This document shows, in pieces, positions 40,123 to 48,621 of a stretch of DNA of 64,000 nt. The notes beneath the pieces are model-generated. The model did no database searches, was not told the origin of the DNA, and saw only the letters and a list, made by a program, of their open reading frames with translations. Positions within the stretch are counted from its first letter, which is position 1. Every line of letters begins with the position of its first letter. The position numbers and the translations under genes are program-made. This stretch comes from Qipengyuania flava. Its GTDB lineage: Bacteria; Pseudomonadota; Alphaproteobacteria; Sphingomonadales; Sphingomonadaceae. The stretch covers positions 372,001 through 436,000 of the forward strand of contig NZ_CP080410.1 of assembly GCF_019448255.1 (NCBI RefSeq), given 5' to 3'.

Positions 40123-41372
40123 CAATAGTGCGACAGCTGGACCGGCAGGCTCTTGTAGCCATGGACGAAGCAGGCCGGCACGCGGACGGGCTCACCCACC
40201 ACGTTCACGCGCAGGCGCCGCTTGGCCATTTCCTCGAGCAGCGTGTGGAGCTGCAATTCGGCCACGCGCGCGCCGACGCAGCGGTGGATGCCGTAGCCAA
40301 ACGAAAGATGGCGCCGGGCGTTGTGGCGATCGACCTTGATCGCTTCGCCATCCTCGAAGATGTCCTCGTCCCGGTTGGCCGAGAGGTACCACAGGACGAC
40401 CTTGTCGCCGGCCTTCATCATCGGTCCGAACATGTCGGTGTCTTCAACGACCGTGCGGCGCATGTGCGAGAGCGGCGTTTGCCAGCGGATAATCTCCTGC
40501 ACGGCGTTGGGGATGAGCGCAGGGTCAGCTTCCAGCTTTGCGCGTTCTTCGGGGTATTGGCTCAGGCCATAGGCATAGGCCGACATCGAATTGCGCGTGG
40601 TATCGTTGCCGCCGACGATCAGCAGGATGAGGTTGCCGATGAATTCCTCGGGCGGCATGTCCTTCATGGCTTCGGACTGCATCATCACGCTGATGAGGTC
40701 CTTGCCGGGGTTCTCGATCCGCTGCTGCCAGAGCGCGCCGAAAGCCATCCCCATTTCCTGCATCTTGTCGAGCCGGCGCTGGATCGATTCGTCGTCCTTG
40801 ATCAGCTCGACGTCGCCGCCGTAGTCCGACCATTCGGTGAGGTGGTGGCGCTGGTCCCAGGGGAAATCGAACAGCTTGGCGAGCATGCCCGTGGTCAGCT
40901 CGATCGAGACCTTCTGCACCCAGTCGAATGTCTCGCCGATGGGCAGGCTGTCGAGCACTTCGGCGGTGCGTTCCTGCACTTCGGCCTTCATCTCGGCGAC
41001 TTCGGAAGGGCCGAAGCTTGGCGCCACCGCGCGCCGCTGGCCGGTGTGGAGCGGGGGGTCCATGGCGATGAACATGGGCTCTTTCATGTTCCACTTTTCC
41101 AGCAGCGCCGGGTCGCCCGAAATGGCGATGCCGCCCTTGTCCCAGGACGAGGAGAAGAGCTTGGGCAGCGCCTCGATATGCTGGATCGGCTTGTAGGTGC
41201 TGACCGACCAATAGGGGCCGAAATCGCTATCGGGCACCCACTGGATCGGTGCGTGCTCGCGCAGTTGCCGGAAGGGCTCCTGCCAGCGGTCCTCCACATA
41301 GAGTTCCTTGCGCGAGACATCGATCGGATCGATCTCGGCGGGCTTGACCCGAAGGTCTGCTGCAGTGGCCAT
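40122..41372 (-). CDS. Cytochrome P450, CYP153 family (terminal alkane/fatty-acid hydroxylase type)
   Basis: A 416-residue soluble P450. The heme-binding loop is FGYGIHRCVGARVAE (Cys365), the I-helix is NLILLIVGGNDTTRNSMSAY and the K-helix EIIRWQTPLSHMRR holds ExxR. FGPYWSVS, MFIAMDPPLHTGQRRAV, VLDSLPIGETFDWV and the I-helix closely resemble CYP153 enzymes, which hydroxylate medium-chain alkanes at the terminal carbon with a ferredoxin and reductase. Those partners are not adjacent. Start at MATAADL; the frame upstream overlaps the divergent glycosylase gene and is not P450-like. Confidence 0.92.
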   Translation of the reverse strand: MATAADLRVKPAEIDPIDVSRKELYVEDRWQEPFRQLREHAPIQWVPDSDFGPYWSVSTYKPIQHIEALPKLFSSSWDKGGIAISGDPALLEKWNMKEPMFIAMDPPLHTGQRRAVAPSFGPSEVAEMKAEVQERTAEVLDSLPIGETFDWVQKVSIELTTGMLAKLFDFPWDQRHHLTEWSDYGGDVELIKDDESIQRRLDKMQEMGMAFGALWQQRIENPGKDLISVMMQSEAMKDMPPEEFIGNLILLIVGGNDTTRNSMSAYAYGLSQYPEERAKLEADPALIPNAVQEIIRWQTPLSHMRRTVVEDTDMFGPMMKAGDKVVLWYLSANRDEDIFEDGEAIKVDRHNARRHLSFGYGIHRCVGARVAELQLHTLLEEMAKRRLRVNVVGEPVRVPACFVHGYKSLPVQLSHY

Positions 41373-41470
41373 GATGTAAGCTCCTCTCCCAAGAATTAGG
41401 GTACATACCCTAAACTTGCGCAGCCGACAAGCGGGCGCGTTGCGCGGCGGCGAGGCGGCTGGCATGGCCG

Positions 41471-42181
41471 ATGCCGATGGAGCTTCCTCTCGGACCCGAT
41501 CCGCGCACCCAGACCCTGCGCCGCCTGCAGGACCTGCTCGTCCAGCGCTTCGGCCGGATCGAGCGGGCGGCGGCGGAATGGCGCAGGCCCGAATGGGTGC
41601 TGGTGCAAGGCGTGATCGGCGCGCGCACCAAGTCGGAGGTGTCGAATGCGGCCACCGATCGGCTGATTGCGCGCTGGGGAAGCTGGGAGGCGGTGGCCGG
41701 CGCGCCGCTGGAAGACCTGCAGGCCGAGCTGGCAACCCAGACCTATCCCAACATTGCCGCCGAACGGCTCAAGGCGAGCCTGTCCGCGCTGGTGGACCTG
41801 CGCGGCCGAGTCGACCTGTCGCATCTCGAAGCGATGGAGACGGGCGCGGCGATGGACTGGCTCGAACAGCTGCCCGGCATCGGCCGCAAGATTGCCGCGG
41901 GCGTCATGAACGCGAGCACGCTCGATCGCCGGGCCATCGTCCTCGACGGGCATCACACGCGCATCCTCCAGCGCATGGGACTGGTGCCGGTCAAGGCCAG
42001 CACGGCGCGCGCCTTCGATGCGATCATGCCGGTGATGCCCGAAGAGTGGTCGGGCGCGGATTATGACGAGCACCACCTCCTGATGAAGAAGCTCGGCCAG
42101 ACCTGGTGCCGGCCAAGCGCGCCCGATTGCGCGACCTGTCCCGCTCAGGCGCTGTGCGAGACGGGTCGCCGCCGCACCTGA
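41471..42181 (+). CDS. HhH-GPD DNA glycosylase, endonuclease III-like (divergent)
   Basis: A 236-residue member of the endonuclease III superfamily. The helix-hairpin-helix is LPGIGRKIAAGVMN with the catalytic-type Lys, and the conserved Asp lies in IVLDGHHTRILQRMG, where Nth has VDTHVxR. A C-x6-C-x2-C-x5-C iron-sulfur motif ends the protein (CRPSAPDC...CATC...CPAQALC). It differs enough from true Nth that its target lesion is uncertain. Start ATG 41471; ATG 41477 is possible. It diverges from the P450 gene and is followed 37 bases later by the Nramp-type gene. Confidence 0.88.
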   Translation: MPMELPLGPDPRTQTLRRLQDLLVQRFGRIERAAAEWRRPEWVLVQGVIGARTKSEVSNAATDRLIARWGSWEAVAGAPLEDLQAELATQTYPNIAAERLKASLSALVDLRGRVDLSHLEAMETGAAMDWLEQLPGIGRKIAAGVMNASTLDRRAIVLDGHHTRILQRMGLVPVKASTARAFDAIMPVMPEEWSGADYDEHHLLMKKLGQTWCRPSAPDCATCPAQALCETGRRRT

Positions 42182-42218
42182 TTGCAGCGCGCCGCCGCTT
42201 GCGCCACAAGGCGCGGCC

Positions 42219-43511
42219 ATGAAGCGCATCGGCACGATCCTCCTGTGGTCCGCAATCGCGGCCGCGTTCATTGGCCCCGGCACGGTCACAGCGGCGGCCA
42301 GCGCAGGTGCTGGAACCGGCCCGGCGCTGCTCTGGGCCATCCTTTTCTCCGGCATCGCGACCTTCACCCTGCAGGAGTTTGCCGGGCGTCTGGCCGTGAC
42401 CACGGGCGACGATCTCGCGACCGTGCTGCGCCGTCGCTACCCCACCGGCTTCCCGCGCGTGATGGCGCTGGTCCTTGTGGGCGGCGCGATCCTGCTGGGC
42501 TGCGCGGCCTACGAGGCGGGCAATATCCTCGGCGGGGCGGCGGGCGCGATGCTCGCGGTCGACCTTTCGAAGGAAAGCGTGACGCTGGTGCTTGCGCTGG
42601 CGGCAGGCGCGCTGCTTTTCGCCGGATCGCCGCAGGGTGTGGCGCGGCTGATGGCGGGGTTCGTTGCCTTGATGGGCGTGGGCTTTCTCGCCGTCGCTAT
42701 CTCGCTCGCTCCCGAGATCGGGCCGCTGCTCGCCGGACTGGTGCCAACGCCGGGCTTTGCCGATGATCCCGCCGCGCTGCTCGGTGTCCTGGCGCTCGTG
42801 GGGACGACTGTCGTGCCCTACAACCTGTTCCTCGGAGCGGCGCTCGCGCGGGGGCAGGGGATTGACGACATGCGCTTCGGCCTTGCCGTTTCGGTTGGCC
42901 TCGGCGTCGTGATCACGGCCGCGATCCTCGTGGTGGGCACCGCGCTTGCCGGCGAGTTCTCCTTCGCGGCGCTCGGCGACACTCTGGCCGAGCGGCTCGG
43001 CGACTGGGCGCGCACGGGCTTTGGCATCGGATTGCTGGCAGCCGGTGTTTCCTCTGCCGTCACCGCGCCCTTGGCTGCAGCCATCACCGCGCGCGGGCTG
43101 TTCGGATCGGCGGAGGCGTCGGAATGGAGTGCGAACGGCTGGCGCTTCCGAGCCGTCTGGCTGGCGGTCCTGCTGACCGGTCTCGCCCTCGGCCTTGCCG
43201 ATGTGCGCCCGGGCCCCGCCATCCTCGCAGCCCAGGCGTTCAACGGCGCGCTCCTGCCGCTGGTGGCGCTGTTCCTGCTTGCGGCAATGAACGACGAGGC
43301 GCTGCTGGGCGAGCGGGCCAACGGGCTCGCCGCCAACGGCTTCGGCCTCCTCGTGGTGGGCGTTGCGACAATGCTCGGCCTCACCGCCGTGGCGCGCGTC
43401 GTGGGGTCGGTTTTCGGTTTCGAACTACCCGATCCCGGCCTCATGCTTCCCGCCTTCGCGGTGCTCGGCGTGTTCCTTGGCCGTGCCGTCACCCGGCGCG
43501 AGCCGCGGTGA
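42219..43511 (+). CDS. Nramp-family transporter lacking the canonical metal ligands
   Basis: A 430-residue membrane protein with about eleven helices and Nramp-like layout. Helix 1 reads FIGPGTVTAAASAGAGTGPA; the DPGN motif whose Asp and Asn bind Mn/Fe in canonical Nramps is missing. Helix 6 reads GTTVVPYNLFLG, where the usual motif is MPHN and the Met binds transition metals. Both changes are known in Nramp-related carriers that move other ions such as Mg or Al, so the substrate is open. The nth-like gene starts inside its stop (GTGA), and another glycosylase gene precedes it. Confidence 0.85.
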   Translation: MKRIGTILLWSAIAAAFIGPGTVTAAASAGAGTGPALLWAILFSGIATFTLQEFAGRLAVTTGDDLATVLRRRYPTGFPRVMALVLVGGAILLGCAAYEAGNILGGAAGAMLAVDLSKESVTLVLALAAGALLFAGSPQGVARLMAGFVALMGVGFLAVAISLAPEIGPLLAGLVPTPGFADDPAALLGVLALVGTTVVPYNLFLGAALARGQGIDDMRFGLAVSVGLGVVITAAILVVGTALAGEFSFAALGDTLAERLGDWARTGFGIGLLAAGVSSAVTAPLAAAITARGLFGSAEASEWSANGWRFRAVWLAVLLTGLALGLADVRPGPAILAAQAFNGALLPLVALFLLAAMNDEALLGERANGLAANGFGLLVVGVATMLGLTAVARVVGSVFGFELPDPGLMLPAFAVLGVFLGRAVTRREPR

Positions 43512-44170
43512 GCGGACAGCTCTCCGAAAGCGAGGTCGAAGAAGTCTACCGCCGGCTCGCCGAGGCCATGCCGGGCCGCACGCGCGGCGCGAAGGGGCCC
43601 AAGGGCCAGCCCGATGCGTTTCGTTCGTGTATCTCCTGCATGCTCTCCGCCCAATCGCTCGACCGCAACACGGCTGCTGCGACGCGGGCCCTGTTCTCAT
43701 TGGCGACGACCCCGCAGGCGATGCTGGCGCTGGAAGACGAGGCCATTGCGGAGGCCATCAAGCCCTGCGGCCTCTACAATATGAAGACGCGCAACATCCG
43801 CGCCTTCTGCACGGCACTGCTGGCCGAGCATGGCGGCGCGGTGCCCGACACGCGCGAAGGGCTGATGGCGCTCCCCGGTATCGGGCGCAAATGTGCGGAC
43901 ATCGTGCTGAGTTTCACCTTCGGGCACGACGTGATCGCGGTCGACACCCATGTCCACCGCGTGTGCAACCGTATCGGGCTGACCCATGCCAAGACGGCCG
44001 ACAAGACCGCCGCCCAGCTCGAGGCGCGTTCCCCTGACTGGGCTCTGCGCGACGGGCATTTCTGGCTGATCCAGTTCGGCAAACGCATCTGCACCGCGCG
44101 GGCGCCCAAGTGCGAAAGCTGCCCGGTGTCCGACCTGTGCCTCTATTACGCGGCTAGCCGGGGAAGCTGA
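43508..44170 (+). CDS. nth: Endonuclease III-type DNA glycosylase
   Basis: A 220-residue base-excision repair enzyme of the Nth family, which removes oxidised pyrimidines and cuts abasic sites. It has MLSAQSLDRNTAA, the helix-hairpin-helix LPGIGRKCADIVL with the catalytic Lys, the catalytic Asp in VDTHVHRVCNRIG and the 4Fe-4S motif C-x6-C-x2-C-x5-C (from CTARAPKCESC on). It starts with GTG inside the Nramp gene stop (GTGA). It ends 17 bases inside the convergent SDR gene. It is closer to classic Nth than the paralogue at 41.5 kb. Confidence 0.93.
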   Translation: MSGQLSESEVEEVYRRLAEAMPGRTRGAKGPKGQPDAFRSCISCMLSAQSLDRNTAAATRALFSLATTPQAMLALEDEAIAEAIKPCGLYNMKTRNIRAFCTALLAEHGGAVPDTREGLMALPGIGRKCADIVLSFTFGHDVIAVDTHVHRVCNRIGLTHAKTADKTAAQLEARSPDWALRDGHFWLIQFGKRICTARAPKCESCPVSDLCLYYAASRGS

Positions 44171-45119
44171 CCCCGGCCATCTCTTCCGACTTGGTCCACA
44201 GCGCGCGTGCCAGTGCCTCGTCGCGGATGTGCGGCCAGTAGCCGCCGGCGCGCGGGTTCTCGGGGTCGGTGGCCACCGCCACTTCGCAATCCTCGCAATA
44301 AACGCCGCCCTTGCCCTCAAGCAGCGGCGAAACCGCGCACCACACGCTGGTCGAGGCGCCTTCCTCGGTCGATTTGAAGGCCTCGTGGACATTGCCTTCC
44401 TCGTCGTACCAGCCCATCGCGCGCTGTTCCTCCATGGTGAGGTGACGCTGGAGCGGTGTGGCGATCCCGCCGGGGTGCACTGCAAAGGCGCGCACGCCCT
44501 TCGCTTCGCCGAGCGTGTCGAGCTGGAGCGCGAAGAGCGCGTTTGCCGACTTGGCCTGGCCGTAGGCAAGCCACTTGTCGTACTCGCGATTCTCGAAATT
44601 GGGATCGTCGAGGTCGAGCCCGTGGAGGCGGTGGCCGATCGAGGACAGCGCCACGACCCGTGCGCCGCCGCCAGCGACCAGCAGCGGCCACAGGCGCGCG
44701 GTCAGCTGGAAGTGCCCCAGGTGGTTGGTGGCGAACTGCATTTCGTAGCCGCGCGCGTCGCGCGCCAGCGGGCTTGCCATGATGGCCGCGTTGTTGATGA
44801 GGATGTCGATCGTGTCGGTTGCGCCCGCGACCTCTTCGGCGAAGGCATCGATCAAGGCGGGATCGGACAGGTCGAGCGGTATGATTTCGATATCGCCGTC
44901 CATGCCCTCCAGCACCTCGTCCGCCTGCTCGGGCCGCCGCGCGCCGACGATCACCCGTGCGCCGGCTCCGGCGATGGCGTGGACGGTTTCGGTGCCGATG
45001 CCCGAATAGCCGCCGGTGACCACCACGGTCTTGCCGGACAGGTCGATCCCCTCGACCACCTCGCGGGCGATCGAGCGGTAACCGAAGGGCGAATTCACAG
45101 GCGTCTGGGGGCTGGGCAT
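44154..45119 (-). CDS. Short-chain dehydrogenase/reductase
   Basis: A 321-residue NAD(P)-dependent oxidoreductase with a classical Rossmann fold: TGGYSGIG cofactor loop, LDLSDP, LINNAAIMASP, the catalytic Ser in ALSSIGHRLHG and YGQAKSANALF with Tyr and Lys. The extended C-terminal region with a Cys pair (VYCEDCEV) and many Trp resembles the retinol-dehydrogenase/WW-domain oxidoreductase-like subgroup. The substrate is unknown. Start ATG 45119. It converges on nth with a 17-base overlap. Confidence 0.9.
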   Translation of the reverse strand: MPSPQTPVNSPFGYRSIAREVVEGIDLSGKTVVVTGGYSGIGTETVHAIAGAGARVIVGARRPEQADEVLEGMDGDIEIIPLDLSDPALIDAFAEEVAGATDTIDILINNAAIMASPLARDARGYEMQFATNHLGHFQLTARLWPLLVAGGGARVVALSSIGHRLHGLDLDDPNFENREYDKWLAYGQAKSANALFALQLDTLGEAKGVRAFAVHPGGIATPLQRHLTMEEQRAMGWYDEEGNVHEAFKSTEEGASTSVWCAVSPLLEGKGGVYCEDCEVAVATDPENPRAGGYWPHIRDEALARALWTKSEEMAGVSFPG

Positions 45120-45194
45120 AGGGGGTCTCTCCTCTTGGAAGAGACCTATGCGCCCTGCATGACGGCTTGGCTACCCTCGGGAGCCGAGCCAGCG

Positions 45195-45605
45195 TCAGCC
45201 CTCGGCGTCGACCTTGGTGTAGGGCACGAATTCGTCGAGGAAGATCACGCCGCTGAACATGCCGCTCAGGCGGTCGACCAGCTCGATCTGGTCGGTGCGG
45301 CACAGTGTGCCGCTGCTGAAGCGTTTGATCACCATGACATCGCCATCATCGATGCTGTCGGGGTTGCGTGTGTAATTGACCCACAGCGTGTCGCCCGACT
45401 TGTAGGTGAGCGCGGTGCCGTCGATACGCGTCAGGCTGCGGCTGCCCACGGTCTGGATGCAGCGCTGCGGTTCGCCCTTCTCGCGGCCTTCGAGCATCTT
45501 GGCGAGCTTCTTCTCTCCGCGGGTCATTTCGCCGTGATCGTCGGCGAGGGCGGGGGAGGCCAGCAGGCCGATGGCTGCTGCGGCAAGGGTAAGGGGCTTC
45601 AACAT
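45195..45605 (-). CDS. Exported protein of unknown function
   Basis: A 136-residue periplasmic protein with a signal peptide (LTLAAAAIGLLASPALADD, cut before DDHG). The mature part starts with a charged helix (GEMTRGEKKLAKMLEGREKG) and has two Cys (QRCIQT and TLCRTD) likely bridged, in a small beta domain. No family is named; similar proteins are common in sphingomonads. Start ATG 45605 with the stop of tldD 54 bases upstream, so it may be read from the tldD transcript. Confidence 0.8.
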   Translation of the reverse strand: MLKPLTLAAAAIGLLASPALADDHGEMTRGEKKLAKMLEGREKGEPQRCIQTVGSRSLTRIDGTALTYKSGDTLWVNYTRNPDSIDDGDVMVIKRFSSGTLCRTDQIELVDRLSGMFSGVIFLDEFVPYTKVDAEG

Positions 45606-45661
45606 GGCGAGTCTCCTTGGAAGGGGCGGATACTACACTATTCGCCTGAACCTGCGATGAG

Positions 45662-47083
45662 TTACGCCGTGCCGCCGACAGTGATGCCGTCGACCAGCAG
45701 CGTGGGCTGCCCGACGCCGGCCGGCACGCTCTGTCCGCCCTTGCCGCACATGCCGATGCCTTCGTCCAAGGCCATGTCGTTGCCGATGCCGCGCACCTTG
45801 GTGAGCACGGTGGGCCCGTCGCCAATCAGCGTCGCGCCCTTGATCGGGGCTACGATCTTGCCCTTTTCGACCTTGTAGGCCTCGGTGCAGGCGAAAACGA
45901 ACTTGCCCGACACGATATCGACCTGCCCGCCGCCGAAGCTGGTGGCGTAAATGCCGTCGTCCACCCGGCTGAGCAGCTCTTCGTGGTCGTCGTTGCCGCC
46001 TTGCATGAAGGTGTTGGTCATGCGCGGCATGGGTGCGTGTTCGTAGCTTTCGCGGCGTCCGTTGCCGGTCGCCTCCACCCCCATCAGGCGGGCGTTGAGG
46101 CGGTCCTGCATGTAGCCCTTGAGGATGCCGTCCTCGATCAGCACGGTCTCGCGCGTCGGCGTGCCTTCGTCGTCGATCGACAGCGAACCGCGACGGTTGG
46201 CGATGCTGCCATCGTCGATCACGGTCACGCCGGGCGCGGCCACGCGTTCACCGATCCGGCCGCTGAAAGCGCTGGTGCCCTTGCGGTTGAAATCGCCTTC
46301 GAGCCCGTGGCCGATTGCTTCGTGGAGAATGATCCCCGGCCAGCCGGGGCCGAGCAACAGGGTCTTCTCGCCCGCAGGTGCCTCGACGCTTTCGAGATTG
46401 ACCAAGGCCTGGCGCACGGCCTCGTCCACGGCCTTCATCCAGCGGCCTTCGTCGAACAGATCGTCGTAGAGGTAGCGTCCGCCAAAGCCGAAACTGCCGG
46501 TTTCGCGCCGGCCGTTCGCTTCGGCAACGATCTGGACGTTGAGCCGCACCAGCGGGCGGATGTCGCGCGCGGTGAAGCCGTCGGCGCGGATGATGTCGAT
46601 CGCGCTCCAGCTTGCTGAAAGGCCGGCGGTTACCTGCGCCACGCGCGGATCCTTGGCGCGAGCGACAGCGTCGATCTTCTCCAGCAGAGCGACCTTCTCG
46701 GCGAAGGGCACGAGGTCCAGCGGGCTGGCGTCGGTGTAAAGGTGGCGGTTGGTCCGCTCGGGCGGCGCAGCGTGGGCGGTCTTGGTCGGATCGAGCAGCT
46801 GCAGCGTCTCGCCCGCGCGCGCGATCGCCTTGGCGCTGATGTCGTTGGCGTGGGCAAAGCCGGTCGTCTCGCCCGAAACCCCGCGCAGGCCGAAGCCCGA
46901 ATCGCGGCTGTAATCGGCCGTCTTCAGGCGCCCGTCATCAAACGCAAAGCTCTCGGTCGCGATAAATTGCAGGTAAAGCTCGCCATCGTCGCACGGGGCC
47001 AGCAGTCGCGCGGTCAGCGCCTTGGCTTCTTCCGGGTCGAGTTGGCTGTAGAGAAGGGCGTGGGGATCGGTCGCTTGCGTCAT
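45662..47083 (-). CDS. tldD: Metalloprotease TldD
   Basis: Zinc peptidase that acts with TldE (PmbA) to trim unfolded peptides, and in some species matures microcin B17-type peptides or degrades the CcdA antitoxin. The 473-residue product has HEAIGHGLEGDF with the HExxxH zinc motif, GYMQDRLNARLMGVEATGNG and PRMTNTFMQGG typical of TldD. TldE is not adjacent. Start ATG 47083, 54 bases after the zf-CHCC gene. Its presence in the same window as a RiPP-like peptide gene (50.6 kb) is worth noting, since TldD/E process such peptides in known systems. Confidence 0.96.
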   Translation of the reverse strand: MTQATDPHALLYSQLDPEEAKALTARLLAPCDDGELYLQFIATESFAFDDGRLKTADYSRDSGFGLRGVSGETTGFAHANDISAKAIARAGETLQLLDPTKTAHAAPPERTNRHLYTDASPLDLVPFAEKVALLEKIDAVARAKDPRVAQVTAGLSASWSAIDIIRADGFTARDIRPLVRLNVQIVAEANGRRETGSFGFGGRYLYDDLFDEGRWMKAVDEAVRQALVNLESVEAPAGEKTLLLGPGWPGIILHEAIGHGLEGDFNRKGTSAFSGRIGERVAAPGVTVIDDGSIANRRGSLSIDDEGTPTRETVLIEDGILKGYMQDRLNARLMGVEATGNGRRESYEHAPMPRMTNTFMQGGNDDHEELLSRVDDGIYATSFGGGQVDIVSGKFVFACTEAYKVEKGKIVAPIKGATLIGDGPTVLTKVRGIGNDMALDEGIGMCGKGGQSVPAGVGQPTLLVDGITVGGTA

Positions 47084-47137
47084 GCCCCACTATGTAGGGA
47101 CACCGATGCACGAAGGCGAGGGGTTAGCCCACCCGAA

Positions 47138-47398
47138 CTAGCGGTGGCCCGGATCGCCGCCTTCGGAAATATCCATCAGCTGCGACTGGTCGACGCCGTC
47201 CGCCGGGCCGCCTTCGAGGACGAAGCGCCGGTCGCAATAGCCGCAATCGACATAGCCGTGCTCGTCGATCTCGAGATAGACCTTGGGGTGGCCAAGGGCG
47301 GAGGGCTTGTAGTTTTCGCCCGTACGGATGTCGGTCGCGCCGTCGCACCACACGCGGCGGGTGGTGACCTTGGACACTTCGGGAGGAGGCAGACTCAT
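47138..47398 (-). CDS. Zinc-finger protein, zf-CHCC type (NDUFS6-like)
   Basis: An 86-residue protein with the zf-CHCC pattern: Cys18 in VWCDG, His in GHPKVYLEI, and CGYC in VDCGYCDRRFVLEG, giving the Cys-His-Cys-Cys zinc site. The fold is shared with the complex I accessory subunit NDUFS6, and alphaproteobacterial members are associated with complex I. Start ATG 47398; the ABC ATPase gene diverges 55 bases away. It is followed by tldD. Confidence 0.88.
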   Translation of the reverse strand: MSLPPPEVSKVTTRRVWCDGATDIRTGENYKPSALGHPKVYLEIDEHGYVDCGYCDRRFVLEGGPADGVDQSQLMDISEGGDPGHR

Positions 47399-47453
47399 GG
47401 TGAGGGCCGATAATGGGTTTAACCGAGCCGCTCAAGAGCCTAGGTCACGCGGC

Positions 47454-48392
47454 ATGACCACGCCTCCTGCCATTCGTATCGACAATCTCGTCAAGGAATA
47501 CGCCTCGCCCGGCCCCGGCGAGCCGCCCAAGCTAGCGCTGAAGGGCGTGAGCTTCGATGTTCCGCAGGGCGGGATCTTCGGGCTTCTCGGGCCGAACGGC
47601 GCGGGCAAGTCGACGCTGATCAACATCCTTGCCGGCCTGGTGCGCAAGACCAGCGGCAGCGCGGACATCTGGGGCTTCGACATCACCGACAACGCGCGCA
47701 ACGCCAAGCGTTCGATCGGGATCGTGCCGCAAGAGATCGTCTTCGATCCTTTCTTCACCCCGTTCGAGGTGCTGGAGAACCAGGCTGGATTCTACGGCAT
47801 CCCCAAGGCCGAACGCCGCAGCGAGGAGCTGCTGAAGGCGGTGCATCTGTGGGACAAGCGCGACGCCTACGCGCGCACCTTGTCGGGCGGGATGAAGCGC
47901 CGCCTGCTGATCGCCAAGGCCATGGTCCACTCGCCGCCGATCCTCGTGCTGGACGAGCCGACCGCAGGCGTCGATGTCGAGCTGCGCCGCCAGCTGTGGG
48001 AGCTCGTCACCGAGCTCAACCGCGAAGGCGTGACCGTGGTGCTCACCACGCATTATCTCGAGGAAGCCGAGCAGCTGTGCGACCGCATTGCGATCATCAA
48101 CCACGGCGAGCTGATTGCCGAAAAGCCCACCCGCGAACTCGTCGGCATGGCGCGCGAGAAGGTGGTCTCGGTCACGGTCGACAAGGACCTTGGCGGACCG
48201 ATCATGGAAGAGGCCTTCACCAAGGCCGAGGTGCTCGAACCCCGCAAGCTCGAGATCACTTACGACCGCGACAAGGCAAGCGCAGGCCAGGTGCTCGCGA
48301 TAGTCCAGAGCCACGGCTACGCCATCGAGGACGTGACCACGCGCGAAGCGGACCTGGAAGACGTGTTCGTCCAGCTGACCGGCGCGGGGTAG
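47454..48392 (+). CDS. ABC-2 type transporter ATP-binding protein (orphan)
   Basis: A 312-residue ABC ATPase: Walker A GLLGPNGAGKST, Q-loop IGIVPQEIVFDPF, signature TLSGGMKRRL, Walker B ILVLDEPTAGVD and H-loop LTTHYLEEAEQLCDR. The C-terminal ~80 residues resemble the extension of ABC-2 exporters, with a DLEDVFVQLTG end. These ATPases normally work with a membrane permease encoded next door, but none is present; a repeat-rich spacer follows. Start ATG 47454, since the frame further upstream overlaps the zf-CHCC gene region. The exported substrate is unknown. Confidence 0.92.
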   Translation: MTTPPAIRIDNLVKEYASPGPGEPPKLALKGVSFDVPQGGIFGLLGPNGAGKSTLINILAGLVRKTSGSADIWGFDITDNARNAKRSIGIVPQEIVFDPFFTPFEVLENQAGFYGIPKAERRSEELLKAVHLWDKRDAYARTLSGGMKRRLLIAKAMVHSPPILVLDEPTAGVDVELRRQLWELVTELNREGVTVVLTTHYLEEAEQLCDRIAIINHGELIAEKPTRELVGMAREKVVSVTVDKDLGGPIMEEAFTKAEVLEPRKLEITYDRDKASAGQVLAIVQSHGYAIEDVTTREADLEDVFVQLTGAG

Positions 48393-48413
48393 GGTTGTTT
48401 TGAAGGGTGCGGA

Positions 48414-48505
48414 CCGGACCTTCGTCCGGCCCTTGCGGCTGTTGCATCCCGCGGCTGAGTTTTGGTTGAGTGCGCTATCGACATCCGTCGATAGCTTGCG
48501 GCTGT
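48414..48505. repeat. Cluster of short palindromes and a direct repeat
   Basis: Three elements follow the ABC ATPase gene: a 6-bp palindrome CCGGAC/GTCCGG (48414-48429), a CTATCGAC/GTCGATAG hairpin (48476-48495), and an 11-base direct repeat CTTGCGGCTGT at 48432-48442 and 48495-48505. Together with the large hairpin just downstream they fill the spacer. Their role is unknown; transcription end or a mobile-repeat remnant are both possible. Confidence 0.6.
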
Positions 48506-48506
48506 C

Positions 48507-48577
48507 CCGTCCCTCTCCCCCACCCGGCCACCCACAGAATTATCCTGAATGGGTGGTCGGGTGGGGGAGAGGGACGG
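48507..48577. repeat. Long inverted repeat (28-base arms)
   Basis: The arm at 48507-48534 pairs with the arm at 48550-48577 over all 28 bases, with a single G-T wobble, around a 15-base AT-rich loop. The arms are pyrimidine-rich on one side (CCGTCCCTCTCCCCCACCC) and purine-rich on the other. No T-run flanks the hairpin on either strand, so it is not a classic terminator. It ends 45 bases before the convergent small gene at 48622. Confidence 0.85.
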
Positions 48578-48621
48578 AACAGTTAAGGGAAGCGCGGATG
48601 CGCTTCACGCACCCATCAAAA

